From Rhizobium sp. BK602 (GTDB lineage: Bacteria > Pseudomonadota > Alphaproteobacteria > Rhizobiales > Rhizobiaceae): a stretch of DNA of 64,000 bases. The notes beneath the pieces are model-generated. The model had not been told where the DNA came from. It searched no databases and was given only the letters and a program-made list of their open reading frames with translations. The stretch lies in NCBI RefSeq assembly GCF_014195095.1, contig NZ_JACIBC010000001.1, positions 124,001 to 188,000 on the forward strand. Direction: 5' to 3'. This document shows positions 17,098 to 25,674 of the stretch, piece by piece (within the stretch, counting starts at the first letter, position 1; each line of letters starts with the position of its first letter). The position numbers were made by a program, and so were the translations under genes.

Positions 17098-17141
17098 GCG
17101 CGGAACAGGAATTGCACTCCATTGCCGCCGGTGCGACGCAG

Positions 17142-18785
17142 CTATTGCGTATTGCGCAGCCGGCTTTCGATCAGCAATCCGCTTTCATCCAGGATCGGAT
17201 GCGCGACGGACACGATGTGCGCGTTGATACGCTTCAGGTCGCGCAGCATGTCGAGATGCAGCGAGCTGGTCTGCAGGCTGTCGACGCGGCCGTCGCGCAG
17301 GCGCTCGAGGTGTCGCTCGGAGGACTGCTTTTCCAGCCGGCGGACATCGACCTTCACTTCCATGAGCTGGCGGGCGAGATTAAAGTCGCGGGTGACGAAG
17401 ATGGTCTGGGCGATGCGCAGATTGTCGACCGTCAGCTTGAAGAGGCTTTCCAGCTCCCGATAGCCGTCGTCCGAGAAGGTCAGGCCCTTGCCGATCTTCT
17501 TTGCCACCTGCTCGGCCAGGCCCTTTTCGATGATGTCGCCGATATGCTCGAGGTTGATGGCATAGTCGATGATGACGATCGACCGACGGCCATTCTCGTC
17601 ATCCAGTCCTTCGCGCCCGAGTTTCGACAGATAGATCTTCACTTCCTGCTGGATACGATCGACACGCTTTTCCAGAACCGCGATTTCCTTCAGCGGTGCC
17701 AGGTCATTGTTGTTGAAGGCATTTTCCGTGCGGATCAGCATGCGCTCGATGAGGTCGCCGACGCCCAGAACCTCGCGCGTCGCGCTGGCTAGCGCCACGA
17801 CCGGCGTGCTCAGCGCATTGTGATCGAGGTATTTCGGCCCGTCGTCGGTCTGCGGATCGTTGGGAACGATCCGACGCATCATCTTCGACAGGGTGGTGGA
17901 GAAGGGCCAGGCGCAGATGGCGAGGGCGATGTTGAACAGCAGGTGCACGTCGACCGGCAGTTTGGCCGGCGAAAAATGCAGAGCCTGCATCCATGCACCG
18001 ATATAGCTCGCGAAGGGCAGGACGAGCAGGCAGCCGATGGTGCGGACGATCAGGTTGCCGAGCGTGACCCGCCGGGCCGTGGCCGGGCCGGACAGCGTGG
18101 CCATGACGGGCGGAATGGCGCCGCCGAGATTGGCGCCTAGAACGAGGGCAACGGTCAGGGCGGGGGACAGGATGCCGGTCGAGGCGAGCGAGAGGATCAG
18201 CACCACCATGGCGAGGCTCGACGACGAGACGAAGGCAAGCACCGCCGAAAAGATCAGCGCCACCGGCAAAGCGCCGTCGAGCAGGCCGATGAAGGCGCCG
18301 AGCGCCGGCGATTGCCGCATCGGCGCGGTGGCAAGGCTCAGAAGCTGCAGCGAGAGCAGCATCAGGCCAATGCCGATCAATGCGGTGCCGGCCCCCTGCT
18401 TGGTGGTGGACGAGCGGCGATAGAGTACGATGCCGATCAGGATGATCAGCGGCGACAGCCATTCGATGCCGGTCGCGACGATCCAGGCCGTGACTGCGGT
18501 ACCGACATTGGCCCCGAGCAGCACGATTTGCGCCATGCTCGGCAGGACGAGATCGCGCTCGACGAAGGAGGCGATCATCAGCGCGGTCGCGGTCGAGCTT
18601 TGCAGGGCGACGGTCGCCACGAAGCCGGAGACGAAGGAGCGGAGACTGCCGCGCGTGCCGCTGGCAAGGCCGGTCCGCAGCCGGGCGCCGAAGGCGCGCG
18701 ATACACCATCCTTGACCTGCGCAAGGCCAAACAGCAACAAAGCCACGGCCCCGAACAGATTGATCATGACGACGGTGGATTCCAT
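17142..18785 (-). CDS. Na/Pi cotransporter family protein with PhoU-like C-terminus
   Basis: 547-residue membrane protein of the NptA/PNaS family, sodium-coupled phosphate uptake. The two inverted repeats carry the hallmark QSSTATA (near residue 61) and GANVGTA in the first, and SSSLAM with GANLGGA in the second, among about eight membrane helices to residue ~300. From about 340 on there is a cytoplasmic helical region resembling PhoU (EKRVDRIQQEVKIYLSKL, EHIGDIIEKGL), common in bacterial members. The start at 18785 has only a weak ribosome binding site, and ATG 18767 is an alternative. With PhoX it suggests attention to phosphate, but the genes are not adjacent. Confidence 0.9.
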   Translation of the reverse strand: MESTVVMINLFGAVALLLFGLAQVKDGVSRAFGARLRTGLASGTRGSLRSFVSGFVATVALQSSTATALMIASFVERDLVLPSMAQIVLLGANVGTAVTAWIVATGIEWLSPLIILIGIVLYRRSSTTKQGAGTALIGIGLMLLSLQLLSLATAPMRQSPALGAFIGLLDGALPVALIFSAVLAFVSSSSLAMVVLILSLASTGILSPALTVALVLGANLGGAIPPVMATLSGPATARRVTLGNLIVRTIGCLLVLPFASYIGAWMQALHFSPAKLPVDVHLLFNIALAICAWPFSTTLSKMMRRIVPNDPQTDDGPKYLDHNALSTPVVALASATREVLGVGDLIERMLIRTENAFNNNDLAPLKEIAVLEKRVDRIQQEVKIYLSKLGREGLDDENGRRSIVIIDYAINLEHIGDIIEKGLAEQVAKKIGKGLTFSDDGYRELESLFKLTVDNLRIAQTIFVTRDFNLARQLMEVKVDVRRLEKQSSERHLERLRDGRVDSLQTSSLHLDMLRDLKRINAHIVSVAHPILDESGLLIESRLRNTQ

Positions 18786-18995
18786 TTCGTCTTTTTATGT
18801 CTTTCTCATGCCGTCATGTTGTCGATGATGATCGGAAGCTCAGCGGAAGCCACTGAAAAGGCATGGGTTTCAGCGTCTGTTCCGCGTAGGGAATCGCGGC
18901 TCTTTTGGTTGCCGGCTAAGAATTATACGCTTTCAGCGCTCGCAGTCCAACACCATCAGCGACATATCTGGTCAATATTTGCGCAGTGCCCGGTT

Positions 18996-20141
18996 TCAGG
19001 GCTGCTCTGGCGGCTGTACGGCCGCAGAGGGGGTGCCGTCTCTAGGGGAAGGCTTGGGCAAGCTATTGTCGGAGAAGGCTTTCTTGACCTTTTCGATGGT
19101 TGCCGGCCGTCGCGCTGGCGTTCCGGCAGGCGAGGGACCGGCGGCTTCGGCGGGAGGAGTGTCTGTCCTTGTTGCGACATGCAGCGTGGGTGCTGTTCGA
19201 GCCTCCTCGCCGACCGGCGCCGTCGTAAGGATTTCCCGCAGCGTGGCGGTGACGGGCAGGTGGCCGGTCAGCTCGGTATTGGTATGATGCCAGGCATGCG
19301 CGACCCGCCGATCGGGTGAGAGATACGACCGGGAGTTCAATTCGCCGAACCAGTCCCATTCGCCGATGATGTCGACGACGTCGGTAAAGATCGGCGGCAT
19401 GGCGATGCGGGTGCCGATCGTGACGATCTTCATCCTTTCCGCCAGCGTCGCGGCTCGCTGCGCGTCGTGCCCGCAGAGGTCGTGAAGTGCGGCTGCCAGG
19501 ACCAGATTGCCCTTGGAGTGGCCGGCAAGCAGGCGAAAGGAGAGGCGGGGATCGGCAAGAAGGGCGCGTACCGTGCGCGTGTCGAGGCTCGTGCGGGACG
19601 CGGTTGCGTCGGCAGCGCCGACTTTCGGCCGCCCGGCAAAATCATCCAGCATTTCAAGGATGGGGCGCAACCCCTTGAGATGGCCGAAGAAGAAATGCCC
19701 GCCGAGGCTCTCCGTGATGATATCGGCAAGGCCGTAACCGGAAACGACGACGGCGACCGGAGCGGCGATAGCGTCCGCGACATTGCGGGCGAAGGCTGCC
19801 GCGCCGAGGGCCGAGCCGCCGATGCCGGCGACCGCAAGGGCGGTTACATCCCGGCCGCCACGCAGGATGAATTCCTCCGGCGTCTCGCACAGAACCACCG
19901 CCCCACCGCCGCTCGGCGGCACGATCATGATGGACCCCTCGGCGGAAAGGGAATCGCTGATATAGATGGCTTCCTCCGGCGTGATGACCTTGACGTCGTA
20001 GAACAGGGCATCAAGCGCCGTATTACGCTGGCGCAACGCTTCGAGCGCGAGATTGCGCGCGGGCGAATGCTGCAGCCGTTCGGGAAGGCTGAGGCTGCGT
20101 GCGAACTGAGTCACGGTGAGGGTGAATGCCGTCTGGAACAT
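18996..20141 (-). CDS. Alpha/beta-hydrolase-like protein with GHSKG motif, function unknown
   Basis: 381-residue protein that I do not recognise by name. AGHSKGNLVLAAALHDL near residue 205 looks like the nucleophile elbow (GxSxG) of an alpha/beta hydrolase. It is followed by MKIVTIGTRIAMPP and IGEWDWFGELNSRS, which may carry the acid; a His in HAWHHTN could complete the site. The N-terminal ~40 residues are helical. The last ~90 residues are Pro/Ala/Thr-rich and low-complexity, probably disordered. No signal peptide is clear. GAGGTGA precedes the ATG. It stands downstream of trmL on the same strand with a 114-base gap. Confidence 0.75.
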   Translation of the reverse strand: MFQTAFTLTVTQFARSLSLPERLQHSPARNLALEALRQRNTALDALFYDVKVITPEEAIYISDSLSAEGSIMIVPPSGGGAVVLCETPEEFILRGGRDVTALAVAGIGGSALGAAAFARNVADAIAAPVAVVVSGYGLADIITESLGGHFFFGHLKGLRPILEMLDDFAGRPKVGAADATASRTSLDTRTVRALLADPRLSFRLLAGHSKGNLVLAAALHDLCGHDAQRAATLAERMKIVTIGTRIAMPPIFTDVVDIIGEWDWFGELNSRSYLSPDRRVAHAWHHTNTELTGHLPVTATLREILTTAPVGEEARTAPTLHVATRTDTPPAEAAGPSPAGTPARRPATIEKVKKAFSDNSLPKPSPRDGTPSAAVQPPEQP

Positions 20142-20255
20142 GGGTCACCTCGCCAGGGTTGCCGTAAGTTAGAGCATTCCGATGGAAAGCTTCTCACACT
20201 TTATCCAGCGTGCCAACGGCAATTCACCGAGACGGCGCTCGGGCGGGGCGCGACA

Positions 20256-20717
20256 TTAGGTCCATTGCGTCTGCCGCAGGGCTTCGCCCGATATCATCGC
20301 GGCGGACATGGCCAGATTGATGGAGCGCTGGCCCTCGACCATCGGGATGAGAATACGGCTGTCGGCCGTCTCGTGCACATGGTCGGGCACGCCGGCGCTC
20401 TCGCGGCCGAAGAGCAGGATGTCATTATTCTGGAAGGCGAAATCGGTGTAGTGGCCGGCCGCCTTCGTGGAGGCAAGCACCAGCCGGCGCCCGCTTGTCG
20501 CCCGCCAGGCTTCGAAATGCTCCCAATTGACGTGGCGGGTCAGAGCAACGGCGGCGAGATAATCCATGCCGGCGCGTTTGAGATTGCGGTCGGAAATGTC
20601 GAACCCGGCCGGCTCGATAATATCGACGCCAAGGCCGAGGCAGGCGGCGAGCCGGAGAATGGTACCGGTATTGCCGGGGATATCCGGCTGATAGAGGGCG
20701 ATGCGCAGCGAAGTCAT
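20256..20717 (-). CDS. trmL: tRNA (cytidine/uridine-34-2'-O)-methyltransferase
   Basis: 153-residue SPOUT-class methyltransferase that 2'-O-methylates the wobble base of certain leucine tRNAs. The start IALYQPDIPGNTGTILR (residues 6-22) is diagnostic. The knot region shows LLFGRESAGVP and RSINLAMSAAM, which bind S-adenosylmethionine. The length is typical of the family. Its 5' side faces the leader region of the ABC exporter across a 187-base gap. Confidence 0.95.
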   Translation of the reverse strand: MTSLRIALYQPDIPGNTGTILRLAACLGLGVDIIEPAGFDISDRNLKRAGMDYLAAVALTRHVNWEHFEAWRATSGRRLVLASTKAAGHYTDFAFQNNDILLFGRESAGVPDHVHETADSRILIPMVEGQRSINLAMSAAMISGEALRQTQWT

Positions 20718-20870
20718 GATCTGCCACTAGCGAAATTGCCTCGATTTGTCTTCGGCTATTCGCCGAGTGCCCCGGTTTTTGTGATGACGCCCATCAGCAA
20801 AATTGAAGGATTTAGCCCATTTTTGCGGCATATTTTGCTTTCCAAACGACAAAAGGCGCGCTAAAAGGCA

Positions 20871-21000
20871 AGCGCTCTACAACTTGCGAAAGAAGGAGGC
20901 TCAGATGGATATCTTGTTTGTAATGATGCGCCTCCGGGCCGTGAATCCACGGATTTGAAGAGCGCTACAAGGCGCGTATTCGCAAGTACCCCCCTTCTTT
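20871..21000 (+). promoter_or_regulatory. Putative attenuator: competing complementary segments around the leader ORF
   Basis: Perfect complements found by eye: AGCGCTCT 20871-20878 with AGAGCGCT 20959-20966; ACTTGCGAA 20882-20890 with TTCGCAAGT 20979-20987; AAAGAAGG 20889-20896 with CCTTCTTT 20993-21000; GGAGGC 20895-20900 with GCCTCC 20930-20935. The first three lie in the same order on both sides, so they cross each other and cannot all form as one nested fold. The last two would hide the leader ribosome binding site, and one of them pairs with the leader's own codons. Confidence 0.45.
20905..20958 (+). CDS. Putative 17-residue leader peptide upstream of the ABC exporter
   Basis: A short frame encoding MDILFVMMRLRAVNPRI, preceded by AAGGAGG with a 6-base spacer to ATG. 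This is one of the best ribosome binding sites in the window. The peptide is hydrophobic then basic. It ends 154 bases before the exporter start. The ORF is embedded among complementary segments that could sequester its ribosome binding site, which is the layout of a translational or transcriptional attenuator. A chance ORF remains possible. Confidence 0.5.
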   Translation: MDILFVMMRLRAVNPRI

Positions 21001-21112
21001 AAGTCATCGCGCGGCCGGCATGGCCTCGTTGTTTTATCACCCAGCCACCATATGAGTCCGCGATCCTTGGGCGCAGTGGATGGTCGAAGGGTCGAGTCTC
21101 TGGAGCATTTCA

Positions 21113-22966
21113 ATGTTTAGCTGGTTCGAACGCCGACTAAATCCATTTCCGAGCCATGAGCCGGACGTTCCGCCACGGGGTCTTTTTGCCTTTTGCTGGC
21201 ATTACACCAAGCCGGCCGCGCCCTGGCTGATCGCCATGAGCATCCTGACGATGCTGATCGCGATCGGCGAAGTGGCGCTGTTCCAGTTCCTCGGCGATAT
21301 CGTCGACTGGCTGACGAAGGCCGACAAGGCGACCTTTCTGCAGACAGAATGGCACAAGCTGTTCTGGATGGGGGCCATGGTGCTGGTCGGCCTGCCGCTG
21401 GCGGCCGTGCTCGACAGTTTCATCATGCATCAGGTGCTGCTCGGCAACTATCCGATGATCGCGCGCTGGCAGATGCACCGCTTCCTGCTGCGCCACAGCA
21501 TGACCTTCTTCGCCAACGAGTTCGCCGGCCGCGTCGCCACCAAGGTGATGCAGACCTCGCTCGCCGTGCGCGAAACAGTGATGAAGATCCTCGACGTCTT
21601 CGTCTATGTCGTGACCTATTTCCTGTCGATGATCCTGGTGATCGCGGCCGCCGACTGGCGGCTGATGCTGCCGATCCTGCTGTGGCTCGCCATCTATATC
21701 GGCATCGTCTCCTACTTCGTGCCGGTGCTGCGCAAGATCGCCGCGCAGCAGGCGGACGCGCGCTCGACCATGACCGGCCGCGTGGTCGACAGCTACACCA
21801 ATATCGCCACCGTGAAGCTGTTTTCGCATGCCGGCCGTGAGGAGACCTATGCCAAGGCAGGCATGCAGGACTTCCTCGACACCGTGCACAAGCAGATGCG
21901 CAAGGTGACGATGTTCCACGCCTCGGTCTACATCAACAATTGCGCGGCGCTGTTCATCGTCTCGGCGATGTCGATCTGGTTCTGGCTCAACGGCTCGATC
22001 TCGGTTGGCGCCATCGCCATCGCCATCGGCCTTGCCATGCGTGTCAACGGCATGTCGCAATGGATTATGTGGGAAGTCTCGGCTCTGTTCGAGAATATCG
22101 GCACGGTCTATGACGGCATGGACATGATGACGAAGCCGCATGACATCGTGGATACGCCGGCGGCGGCGGCAATCGCTGTCAAGCAGGGCGCGATCCGGTT
22201 CGATCATGTTCGCTTCCATTATGGCAAGGCCAAGGGCGTCATCGACAACCTGACCTTCGATATCCGTGCCGGCGAAAAGGTCGGCCTTGTCGGCCGCTCC
22301 GGCGCCGGCAAGACGACGCTGATGAACCTGCTGCTTCGGTTCTACGATCTCGAAAGCGGGCGGATCACCATCGACGGCCAGGATATTTCCACGGTGACGC
22401 AGGACAGCCTGCGTTCGCTGGTCGGCGTGGTGACGCAGGATACTTCGCTGCTGCATCGCTCGATCCGCGACAACATCGCCTATGGCCGTCCGGAGGCAAG
22501 CGACGAAGAGGTGATCCAGGCCGCCAAGCGCGCCAATGCCTGGGACTTCATCGAGGGGCTTGTCGACATGCAGGGCCGCAGGGGGCTCGATGCCCAGGTC
22601 GGCGAGCGCGGCGTCAAGCTCTCGGGTGGCCAGCGCCAGCGCATCGCGATCGCCCGCGTCTTCCTGAAGGACGCGCCGATCCTGGTGCTGGACGAGGCGA
22701 CCTCGGCGCTCGATTCCGAAGTGGAAGCGGCGATCCAGGAGAACCTGTTCGCGCTGATGCAGGGCAAGACGGTGATCGCGATTGCCCACCGCCTGTCGAC
22801 GCTGACCGAGATGGACCGCCTGATCGTCCTCGACAAGGGCCACATCATCGAGGAAGGCACCCATCAGGCGCTGATCCACGACGGCGGCATCTATGCCGAT
22901 CTCTGGAACCGCCAGTCCGGTGGCTTCCTGGCCGATCATGACGAGGCCGAGGCGGCGGCGGAGTAA
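21113..22966 (+). CDS. ABC exporter, fused membrane and ATPase domains (MsbA-like)
   Basis: 617-residue half-transporter. Six membrane helices span residues ~35-320. The nucleotide-binding domain follows, with Walker A GRSGAGKTT near 400, signature LSGGQRQR, Walker B ILVLDEATSALD and H-loop AHRLST. All catalytic residues are intact, so it could work as a homodimer or with the similar protein encoded at 23770. The family exports lipids, drugs or peptides from the inner membrane; the cargo is unknown. I start at ATG 21113, with GGAG 7 bases before it. A possible leader-type control element lies upstream. A strong hairpin follows the stop. Confidence 0.93.
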   Translation: MFSWFERRLNPFPSHEPDVPPRGLFAFCWHYTKPAAPWLIAMSILTMLIAIGEVALFQFLGDIVDWLTKADKATFLQTEWHKLFWMGAMVLVGLPLAAVLDSFIMHQVLLGNYPMIARWQMHRFLLRHSMTFFANEFAGRVATKVMQTSLAVRETVMKILDVFVYVVTYFLSMILVIAAADWRLMLPILLWLAIYIGIVSYFVPVLRKIAAQQADARSTMTGRVVDSYTNIATVKLFSHAGREETYAKAGMQDFLDTVHKQMRKVTMFHASVYINNCAALFIVSAMSIWFWLNGSISVGAIAIAIGLAMRVNGMSQWIMWEVSALFENIGTVYDGMDMMTKPHDIVDTPAAAAIAVKQGAIRFDHVRFHYGKAKGVIDNLTFDIRAGEKVGLVGRSGAGKTTLMNLLLRFYDLESGRITIDGQDISTVTQDSLRSLVGVVTQDTSLLHRSIRDNIAYGRPEASDEEVIQAAKRANAWDFIEGLVDMQGRRGLDAQVGERGVKLSGGQRQRIAIARVFLKDAPILVLDEATSALDSEVEAAIQENLFALMQGKTVIAIAHRLSTLTEMDRLIVLDKGHIIEEGTHQALIHDGGIYADLWNRQSGGFLADHDEAEAAAE

Positions 22967-22976
22967 TGGATTGGAC

Positions 22977-23002
22977 GATTGGGGCGCTGCGGCGCCCCAA
23001 TC
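22977..23002. terminator. Hairpin between exporter and toxin genes, probably bidirectional terminator
   Basis: A perfect 11-bp stem GATTGGGGCGC / GCGCCCCAATC with a 4-base loop lies between the convergent exporter and toxin genes. The T-rich tract after it on the plus strand is weak (TCTATTCTACC). Confidence 0.6.
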
Positions 23003-23008
23003 TCTATT

Positions 23009-23284
23009 CTACCGATCTTCCCGTCCATGCCATATGCGCAGGATGAAAACAGTCGAGCCCGCAACTTCGTAGCGCATTTCATAAGCGCCCACGATGATGC
23101 GCCTTACGTCACGAGGCTCGAACTCCTCGAGCCTTTCGCCGACGCGCGGATATTGAAGCAGCTGCAGCGGAGCAGCGGAAAGTGTTTGCACGGTTCTTAT
23201 CGCTGCCGCTTTATTGACCGATGTCAGGAAGTCGTGGACACGGATCAGATCGGACTGCGCTTTTGCGGTCCACTTGATTTCCAT
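23009..23284 (-). CDS. RelE/ParE-superfamily toxin
   Basis: 91-residue toxin of the RelE/ParE fold. WTAKAQSDLIRVHDFL at residues 5-20 is the first helix pair, LLQYPRVGERLEEFEPRDVRRIIVGAYEMRYEV is the central sheet, and it ends VFILRIWHGRED, which is the family's usual C-terminal strand with Arg-x-x-His. ParE types poison gyrase and RelE types cut mRNA; the sequence favours ParE. The start ATG at 23284 overlaps the antitoxin stop by one base (TGATG), so this is the second gene of a coupled pair. It is inverted relative to the two ABC exporters that flank it. Confidence 0.88.
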   Translation of the reverse strand: MEIKWTAKAQSDLIRVHDFLTSVNKAAAIRTVQTLSAAPLQLLQYPRVGERLEEFEPRDVRRIIVGAYEMRYEVAGSTVFILRIWHGREDR

Positions 23285-23565
23285 CAGCGGTGTCGCGCCT
23301 CGTCTTCCGGTTCGCCCAGTCCGCGCACCCAATTCTCGATGACTTGATGGTCAACGACATTCCCGGCATCGACGTCGGATAACGCCTCAAGCGTCAGCCT
23401 GTAGCGTTCTTCCTGCAACTCCACCCAATTGTTTAGCGCCTGCTTCACGATCCATCCACGCGAGCGCTCGAGCCGGGCCGCCATCTGGTCGATTTTTTCC
23501 GCCAACGACAAGGGAACATGCGCGGTAAGAACCTTCGTGTCAGCCGTCTTGTTGCTCATTTCCAT
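23284..23565 (-). CDS. Ribbon-helix-helix antitoxin (CopG/ParD type)
   Basis: 93-residue protein whose N-terminal half reads as a ribbon-helix-helix DNA-binding fold: a strand TKVLTAHVPLSL, then EKIDQMAARLERSRGWIVKQALNNWVE with the conserved RSRGWIVKQA turn. The acidic C-terminal part would wrap the toxin. Such antitoxins repress their own promoter. I use ATG 23565, with AGGA just upstream; ATG 23559 is an alternative. It is the first gene of the pair, and the stop overlaps the toxin start. Confidence 0.85.
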   Translation of the reverse strand: MEMSNKTADTKVLTAHVPLSLAEKIDQMAARLERSRGWIVKQALNNWVELQEERYRLTLEALSDVDAGNVVDHQVIENWVRGLGEPEDEARHR

Positions 23566-23769
23566 CGCATCCTGTTTCTCGTCGCATGCTAATGGGTGTG
23601 ATGAGTTTTGCATAGATATCTATCGCTTCTAATCTTTTTGATTAGGATCGATTGTATTTTTGCGATGTCCGGAAATACGAGTGCAAGCAGTGAAACCTAA
23701 CGAAAATATAACCTTTTCCGCGAGCCGTCGTTACTTTGCGCAGCTTTGGAAATTCCCTATATCGCTCAG

Positions 23770-25632
23770 ATGCTGATCCGTTCCGTCTTCCGACTGTTCG
23801 AAACCTGGATTGATCCCTATTACCGCAGCGGCGATCTCCGTCCGCCGCGGTCGCTCGGGGCTTTCATCTGGTATTATGTCGGGCAGGCGAAGGGGCCGTT
23901 TCTGGCGATGGCGGCGCTCGGCGGTGCCGTGGCGATGCTGGAGGCGGCGCTGTTCTGGTTCGTCGGCCATCTCGTCGATATCCTCGACAAGGTTAGTCCA
24001 GGCGAGGGCTGGAGCGGATTGCTTGCGGGCCATGGCGGCGCGTTGCTTGGCATGGTCTTCGTGGTGCTGGTGGTGCGGTTTCTGGTGGTCAGTCTGGGCG
24101 CGCTGGTCGAGGAGCAGGTGGTCGTGCCGGGTTTCCTCAATCTCGTGCGCTGGCAGGCCTATCTTCATGTCTCCCGCCAGTCGGTGAGTTTCTTCCATAA
24201 TGATTTTTCCGGCCGCATCGTCACCAAGGTCTGGTCGGCGGGGCAGGCGACGGGCGATCTCGTGGTGTCGCTGCTGCAGGTGGTCTGGTTCATCATCATC
24301 TATGCGGCTTCGACCATCGCGCTGGTCGGTGGGCTCGATTGGCGGCTTGCGCTGGTGATCGCGGTCTGGATCGGCGTCTTCTCGCTGCTCGCCCGCTATT
24401 TCGTGCCACGAATCCGCCGTCACGCCCGCAATGCCGCCGAAGCGTCGTCGATGCTGAATGGCCGCATGGTCGATGCCTATGCCAATATCCAGACCCTGAA
24501 ACTCTTTGGGCGCGAAGAACAGAACGACGCCTATATCCGCAACGGCTTCGATCGTTTCCAGGCCGCGGTCATGCCGTTCACGCGGCTTCTGACCGGCGTT
24601 CGTTCGTCGTTGGCGCTGCTGTCGGGCGTGATGATCACAACGATCGCGGCCCTTGCCATCCATTTGTGGTTCGCCGGCCAGATTTCGACCGGCGGCGTCG
24701 CCTTCACGCTCAGCATGGTGCTGCGGCTCAACATGCTCTTCGGGCGCATGATGGCGCAGTTCAATGCCATCATGCGCAATCTGGGCACGATCCAGAACTC
24801 CGCTGAAATGGTCTCCGAGCCGATCGGCCTCGTGGATCGTCCCGGCGCCAAGGACCTGCGCATTGTCCGGCCGGACATCCGCTTCGAGCATGTGAATTTC
24901 CACTATGGCCGCGGCAGCGGCGTCATCGATGATTTCTCGCTGACGATCCATGCCGGCGAAAAGGTCGGCATCGTCGGCCGGTCCGGGGCCGGCAAGACGA
25001 CATTGGTCAATCTGCTCTTGCGTTTCTACGATCTGGAGGGCGGCCGCATCCTGATCGACGGGCAGGATATCGCTGCGGTCCGGCAGGAGTCCCTGCGGGC
25101 GGGGATTGGCATGGTGACGCAGGATACGGCGCTGCTCAACCGGTCGATCCGCGACAATATCCTCTTCGGCCGCGCCGATGCGAGCGAAGCGCAATTGCTG
25201 CAGGCGACGCGCCGGGCGGAGGCGGACGCCTTCATCTCAAGCCTGGAAGACCAGAAGGGACGCAAGGCCTATGCCGCCCATGTCGGCGAGCGCGGCGTCA
25301 AGCTTTCCGGCGGCCAGCGCCAGCGCGTCGCGATCGCCCGAGTCATGCTGAAGGACGCGCCAATCCTGGTGCTCGACGAGGCTACTTCGGCGCTGGATTC
25401 GGAGGTCGAAGCGGCGCTGCAGTCCAATCTCGAAACCCTGATGGAGGGCAAGACTGTGCTTGCCATCGCGCATCGCCTGTCGACCATCGCCAAGCTCGAC
25501 CGGCTGATCGTCGTCGACAAGGGCAGGATCATCGAGGACGGCACACATGACGAGCTGCTGGCCCGGGGCGGCCTCTATTCCGAACTCTGGGCCCGCCAGT
25601 CCGGCGGCTTCATCGCGGCCGACGCGGAATGA
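23770..25632 (+). CDS. ABC exporter, second MsbA-like paralogue
   Basis: 620-residue half-transporter, clearly paralogous to the one at 21113 in both the membrane region and the nucleotide-binding domain (GRSGAGKTTLVNLLLRFYDLE, LSGGQRQRVAIARVMLKDAP, AHRLSTIAKLDRLIV). All ATPase motifs are intact. The start is uncertain: ATG 23770 lacks a good ribosome binding site, and a TTG at 23746 in the same frame is no better. Together the two exporters look like a duplicated pair that may form a heterodimer, now separated by an inverted toxin-antitoxin pair. The cargo is unknown. Confidence 0.92.
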   Translation: MLIRSVFRLFETWIDPYYRSGDLRPPRSLGAFIWYYVGQAKGPFLAMAALGGAVAMLEAALFWFVGHLVDILDKVSPGEGWSGLLAGHGGALLGMVFVVLVVRFLVVSLGALVEEQVVVPGFLNLVRWQAYLHVSRQSVSFFHNDFSGRIVTKVWSAGQATGDLVVSLLQVVWFIIIYAASTIALVGGLDWRLALVIAVWIGVFSLLARYFVPRIRRHARNAAEASSMLNGRMVDAYANIQTLKLFGREEQNDAYIRNGFDRFQAAVMPFTRLLTGVRSSLALLSGVMITTIAALAIHLWFAGQISTGGVAFTLSMVLRLNMLFGRMMAQFNAIMRNLGTIQNSAEMVSEPIGLVDRPGAKDLRIVRPDIRFEHVNFHYGRGSGVIDDFSLTIHAGEKVGIVGRSGAGKTTLVNLLLRFYDLEGGRILIDGQDIAAVRQESLRAGIGMVTQDTALLNRSIRDNILFGRADASEAQLLQATRRAEADAFISSLEDQKGRKAYAAHVGERGVKLSGGQRQRVAIARVMLKDAPILVLDEATSALDSEVEAALQSNLETLMEGKTVLAIAHRLSTIAKLDRLIVVDKGRIIEDGTHDELLARGGLYSELWARQSGGFIAADAE

Positions 25633-25644
25633 TCAGATTGCACC

Positions 25645-25662
25645 GCTCGGCTAAGCCCGAGC
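25645..25662. terminator. Short hairpin between convergent genes
   Basis: GCTCGG (25645-25650) pairs with CCGAGC (25657-25662) across a 6-base loop, between the second exporter and the convergent phosphatase-fold gene. There is no proper T run, so this is at best a weak terminator. Confidence 0.3.
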
Positions 25663-25674
25663 GAAATCAAGATC

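Larger units (their letters stand above)
20718..21112. other. Intergenic region with leader ORF and complementary segments
   Basis: 395 bases between divergent trmL and the first ABC exporter. It holds the trmL promoter, a 17-codon leader ORF (20905-20958) with an excellent ribosome binding site, and several perfect complementary segments around that ORF (see separate entries). The stretch 20761-20860 is AT-richer than the genes around it and probably contains the exporter promoter, but I could not place one with correct spacing. Confidence 0.6.

Noticed and set aside
21137..22939. A 600-codon open frame on the minus strand
   Set aside because: It is antisense to the first ABC exporter with all its Walker and signature motifs; the frame is His/Asp/Arg-rich shadow sequence.
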